Source: Aestuariibaculum sediminum (GTDB lineage Bacteria > Bacteroidota > Bacteroidia > Flavobacteriales > Flavobacteriaceae). Taken from it: a stretch of 64,000 nucleotides of DNA. A program made the position numbers and the translations under genes. This document shows, one piece after another, positions 62,867 through 64,000 of this stretch (positions are counted from its first letter, which is position 1; each line of letters opens with the position of its first letter). Location of the stretch: the NCBI RefSeq assembly GCF_014596945.1, contig NZ_JACVXB010000001.1, positions 990,314-1,054,313 of the forward strand. Direction: 5' to 3'. Under the pieces are notes generated by a model, which was not told the origin of the DNA, did no database searches, and saw only the letters and a program-made list of their open reading frames with translations.

Positions 62867-63658
62867 TCAAGAAATGAATAACGAAACATTCAGTTTATTG
62901 GCTAGTTCCGAAATATCTTGATGACTGGCGGATTTTCCGTTCACGTTGTTTTCATTTCTATTTATCATTAAGAGAGTTACATTGCTTTTTAATAAATAAT
63001 TAGAAAGTGTATTAAGTGAATCGTCGCTTTGCTCGAAAATAAATTCAACGACATCTGAATTAACAGATTCACTTAATTTATCGAATTTGTTAACTATTTT
63101 AAAGGATTTAATAGGTTTCTCACTATGGTTTTGTAACACCAATTCAGTAAGGTTACGTTTTCTATCTTCATTTCGGTTGAAAAAACCTAAAATTATAGGT
63201 TCATTGGGTAACATAGGTGTTTGTGTATCAACCACTAAAATTGGACCTTGGTGTTGTTTTAAAATAAATTCAGTAACCTTATCACCTGTTAAATTTAATA
63301 GTTTCGATTTACGTTTTCCAATAACTATAATATCGGGATTATGAGCTTTTAGATAATTTTTTATTTCCTGTTTTAATGCTCCTACCGAAAAACTAAAATC
63401 TATTGGAATATGAAATGTCTCTGTTAGTGTTTTTAATAATTTTTTTATTGTATTATTGGCTGTTGTATATTCTTTATTAATTTCTCGAATAGCTGACAAT
63501 TGATTTTCTTTTGTGACAACATCTGTTGGTTTTTTTACACAAAAGAGACTGAGCGAGCCTTGTGTCATATTAGCTAAGCTAATGGCACTTTTTAAAGTAG
63601 TGTTAACAGAATCGTTAAGCTCTGAAAGCACTAATATTTTTGGCTTAGAACGCTCCAT
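62867..63658 (-). CDS. universal stress protein family, tandem type
   Basis: A 263-residue cytoplasmic protein with an N-terminal Usp domain (about 1-145, 'KILVLSELNDSVNTTLKSAI', 'HNPDIIVIGKRKSKLLNLTG', 'QGPILVVDTQTP') and a second, diverged half (about 150-263). The ATP-binding G-x2-G-x9-G motif is only partly recognisable. It lies five bases downstream of the second SulP gene and is probably part of the same transcript; it might modulate transport. Confidence 0.85.
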   Translation of the reverse strand: MERSKPKILVLSELNDSVNTTLKSAISLANMTQGSLSLFCVKKPTDVVTKENQLSAIREINKEYTTANNTIKKLLKTLTETFHIPIDFSFSVGALKQEIKNYLKAHNPDIIVIGKRKSKLLNLTGDKVTEFILKQHQGPILVVDTQTPMLPNEPIILGFFNRNEDRKRNLTELVLQNHSEKPIKSFKIVNKFDKLSESVNSDVVEFIFEQSDDSLNTLSNYLLKSNVTLLMINRNENNVNGKSASHQDISELANKLNVSLFIS

Positions 63659-63663
63659 AATGT

Positions 63664-64000
63664 TTAACTTAAACTTATGTCCGATTTCGGTCTTTCGTTA
63701 AAGAAATGAATAAAACTAGCTGGGTTTTCAACTACCCCTCGTTTTGAAACTAGCTTAATATCGATATTCCTTTCTTCTGCTTTATATAAAAAATCTTCTA
63801 AAATTTCTATAATATCATTATCAAGGTATCTTGTTTTGATAAGGTTTATTTCTAAATAGGTGTCTCTTGGAAGGTTATCTAATTCTTTTAAAATAGCACC
63901 TTTATTGAAGAAGGTTACCTCTTCGGCAAGGGTCATTTTTATTTTATGCTTCCCATTGCTTTTGTCTTCAATATGAAGGAAATGTGAGTTTTGGTAGCTT
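63664..64000 (-). CDS. second SulP-family transporter, C-terminal STAS part (cut by window edge)
   Basis: The frame stays open to the right end, so this is the last 112 residues or so of a larger protein. The visible part is a STAS domain in the wording of SulP C-termini ('KMTLAEEVTFFNKGAILKEL', 'NLIKTRYLDNDIIEILEDFL', 'AEERNIDIKLVSKRG'). The internal ATG at 63936 is not the true start. With the downstream Usp and carbonic anhydrase genes it suggests a bicarbonate transporter operon. The membrane part is outside the window. Confidence 0.8.
   Translation of the reverse strand, partial: SYQNSHFLHIEDKSNGKHKIKMTLAEEVTFFNKGAILKELDNLPRDTYLEINLIKTRYLDNDIIEILEDFLYKAEERNIDIKLVSKRGVVENPASFIHFFNERPKSDISLS

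Noticed and set aside
1-64000. CRISPR arrays, transposases, integrases, phage genes or defence systems
   Set aside because: None seen: no regular short spaced repeats and no matching protein families.

Overview
The window is a chromosomal segment of a low-GC Bacteroidetes bacterium, almost certainly a member of the Flavobacteriaceae. Signs of this are promoters of the TTTG-N19-TANNTTTG type, many short-signal lipoproteins, a TonB-dependent receptor with a carboxypeptidase-regulatory-like N-terminus, LytTR signalling, an OlsF-type fused acyltransferase, a secreted metallopeptidase with a type IX secretion C-terminal sorting domain, and frequent TTG/GTG starts without Shine-Dalgarno sequences. 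No phage, transposase, CRISPR array or plasmid gene was seen. Most of the window is ordinary core genome.

Layout. 1-7.3 kb: the 3' end of tex, then a minus-strand block with a LytTR response regulator, a LytS-like kinase and a 7-TM protein (three overlapping genes). Upstream of these are five small secreted, membrane or lipoprotein genes of unknown function, and an OmpA-family gene split by a +1 frameshift. 7.5-16.6 kb: EamA transporter, TerB-like protein, mfd, TlpA-like thioredoxin, a membrane-anchored LuxR-type regulator and a hybrid kinase. 16.8-26.8 kb: a metal-homeostasis island with yraN, two TroC/D-type permeases, an ABC ATPase, a TroA-like binding protein and a TonB receptor. A DtxR/MntR repressor is transcribed divergently from the receptor, and a FeoB-associated Cys-rich miniprotein, feoB and feoA follow. 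DtxR-box-like palindromes lie at both control regions. 26.9-36.5 kb: SCO protein, rseP, tRNA-Asn, SPFH protein, ArsC/Spx-like protein, DinB, DUF3298-type lipoprotein, beta-barrel, gdhA, lipoprotein and tRNA-Leu.

36.6-49.9 kb is a run of housekeeping genes: prs, L25, pth, ribF, serS, TPR protein, DUF4286, rsmA and mgtE, interrupted by the secreted metallopeptidase. 50-58 kb: a 2-hydroxyacid dehydrogenase, DUF1801, a VOC gene reduced by an in-frame internal deletion, a TauE exporter, a TM2 gene cut by one in-frame TAA, olsF, aspartate kinase, GNAT and fbp. 58-64 kb: a MORN-repeat protein with visible higher-order duplication, then an inorganic-carbon cluster made of a SulP transporter, DUF2490 protein, beta-carbonic anhydrase, universal stress protein and the C-terminus of a second SulP protein cut by the window edge.

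The most notable points are the putative DtxR regulon with operator and promoter geometry, three genes that look damaged (OmpA, VOC, TM2), two structured intergenic elements of a kind I recall as dispersed in flavobacterial genomes, the 7-TM/kinase/LytTR unit next to unknown surface proteins, and the 72-residue super-repeat of the MORN protein. I found no clear new defence or metabolic system. The unknown surface-protein block at 2.6-5.3 kb and the carbon cluster at the right end are the best candidates for follow-up.
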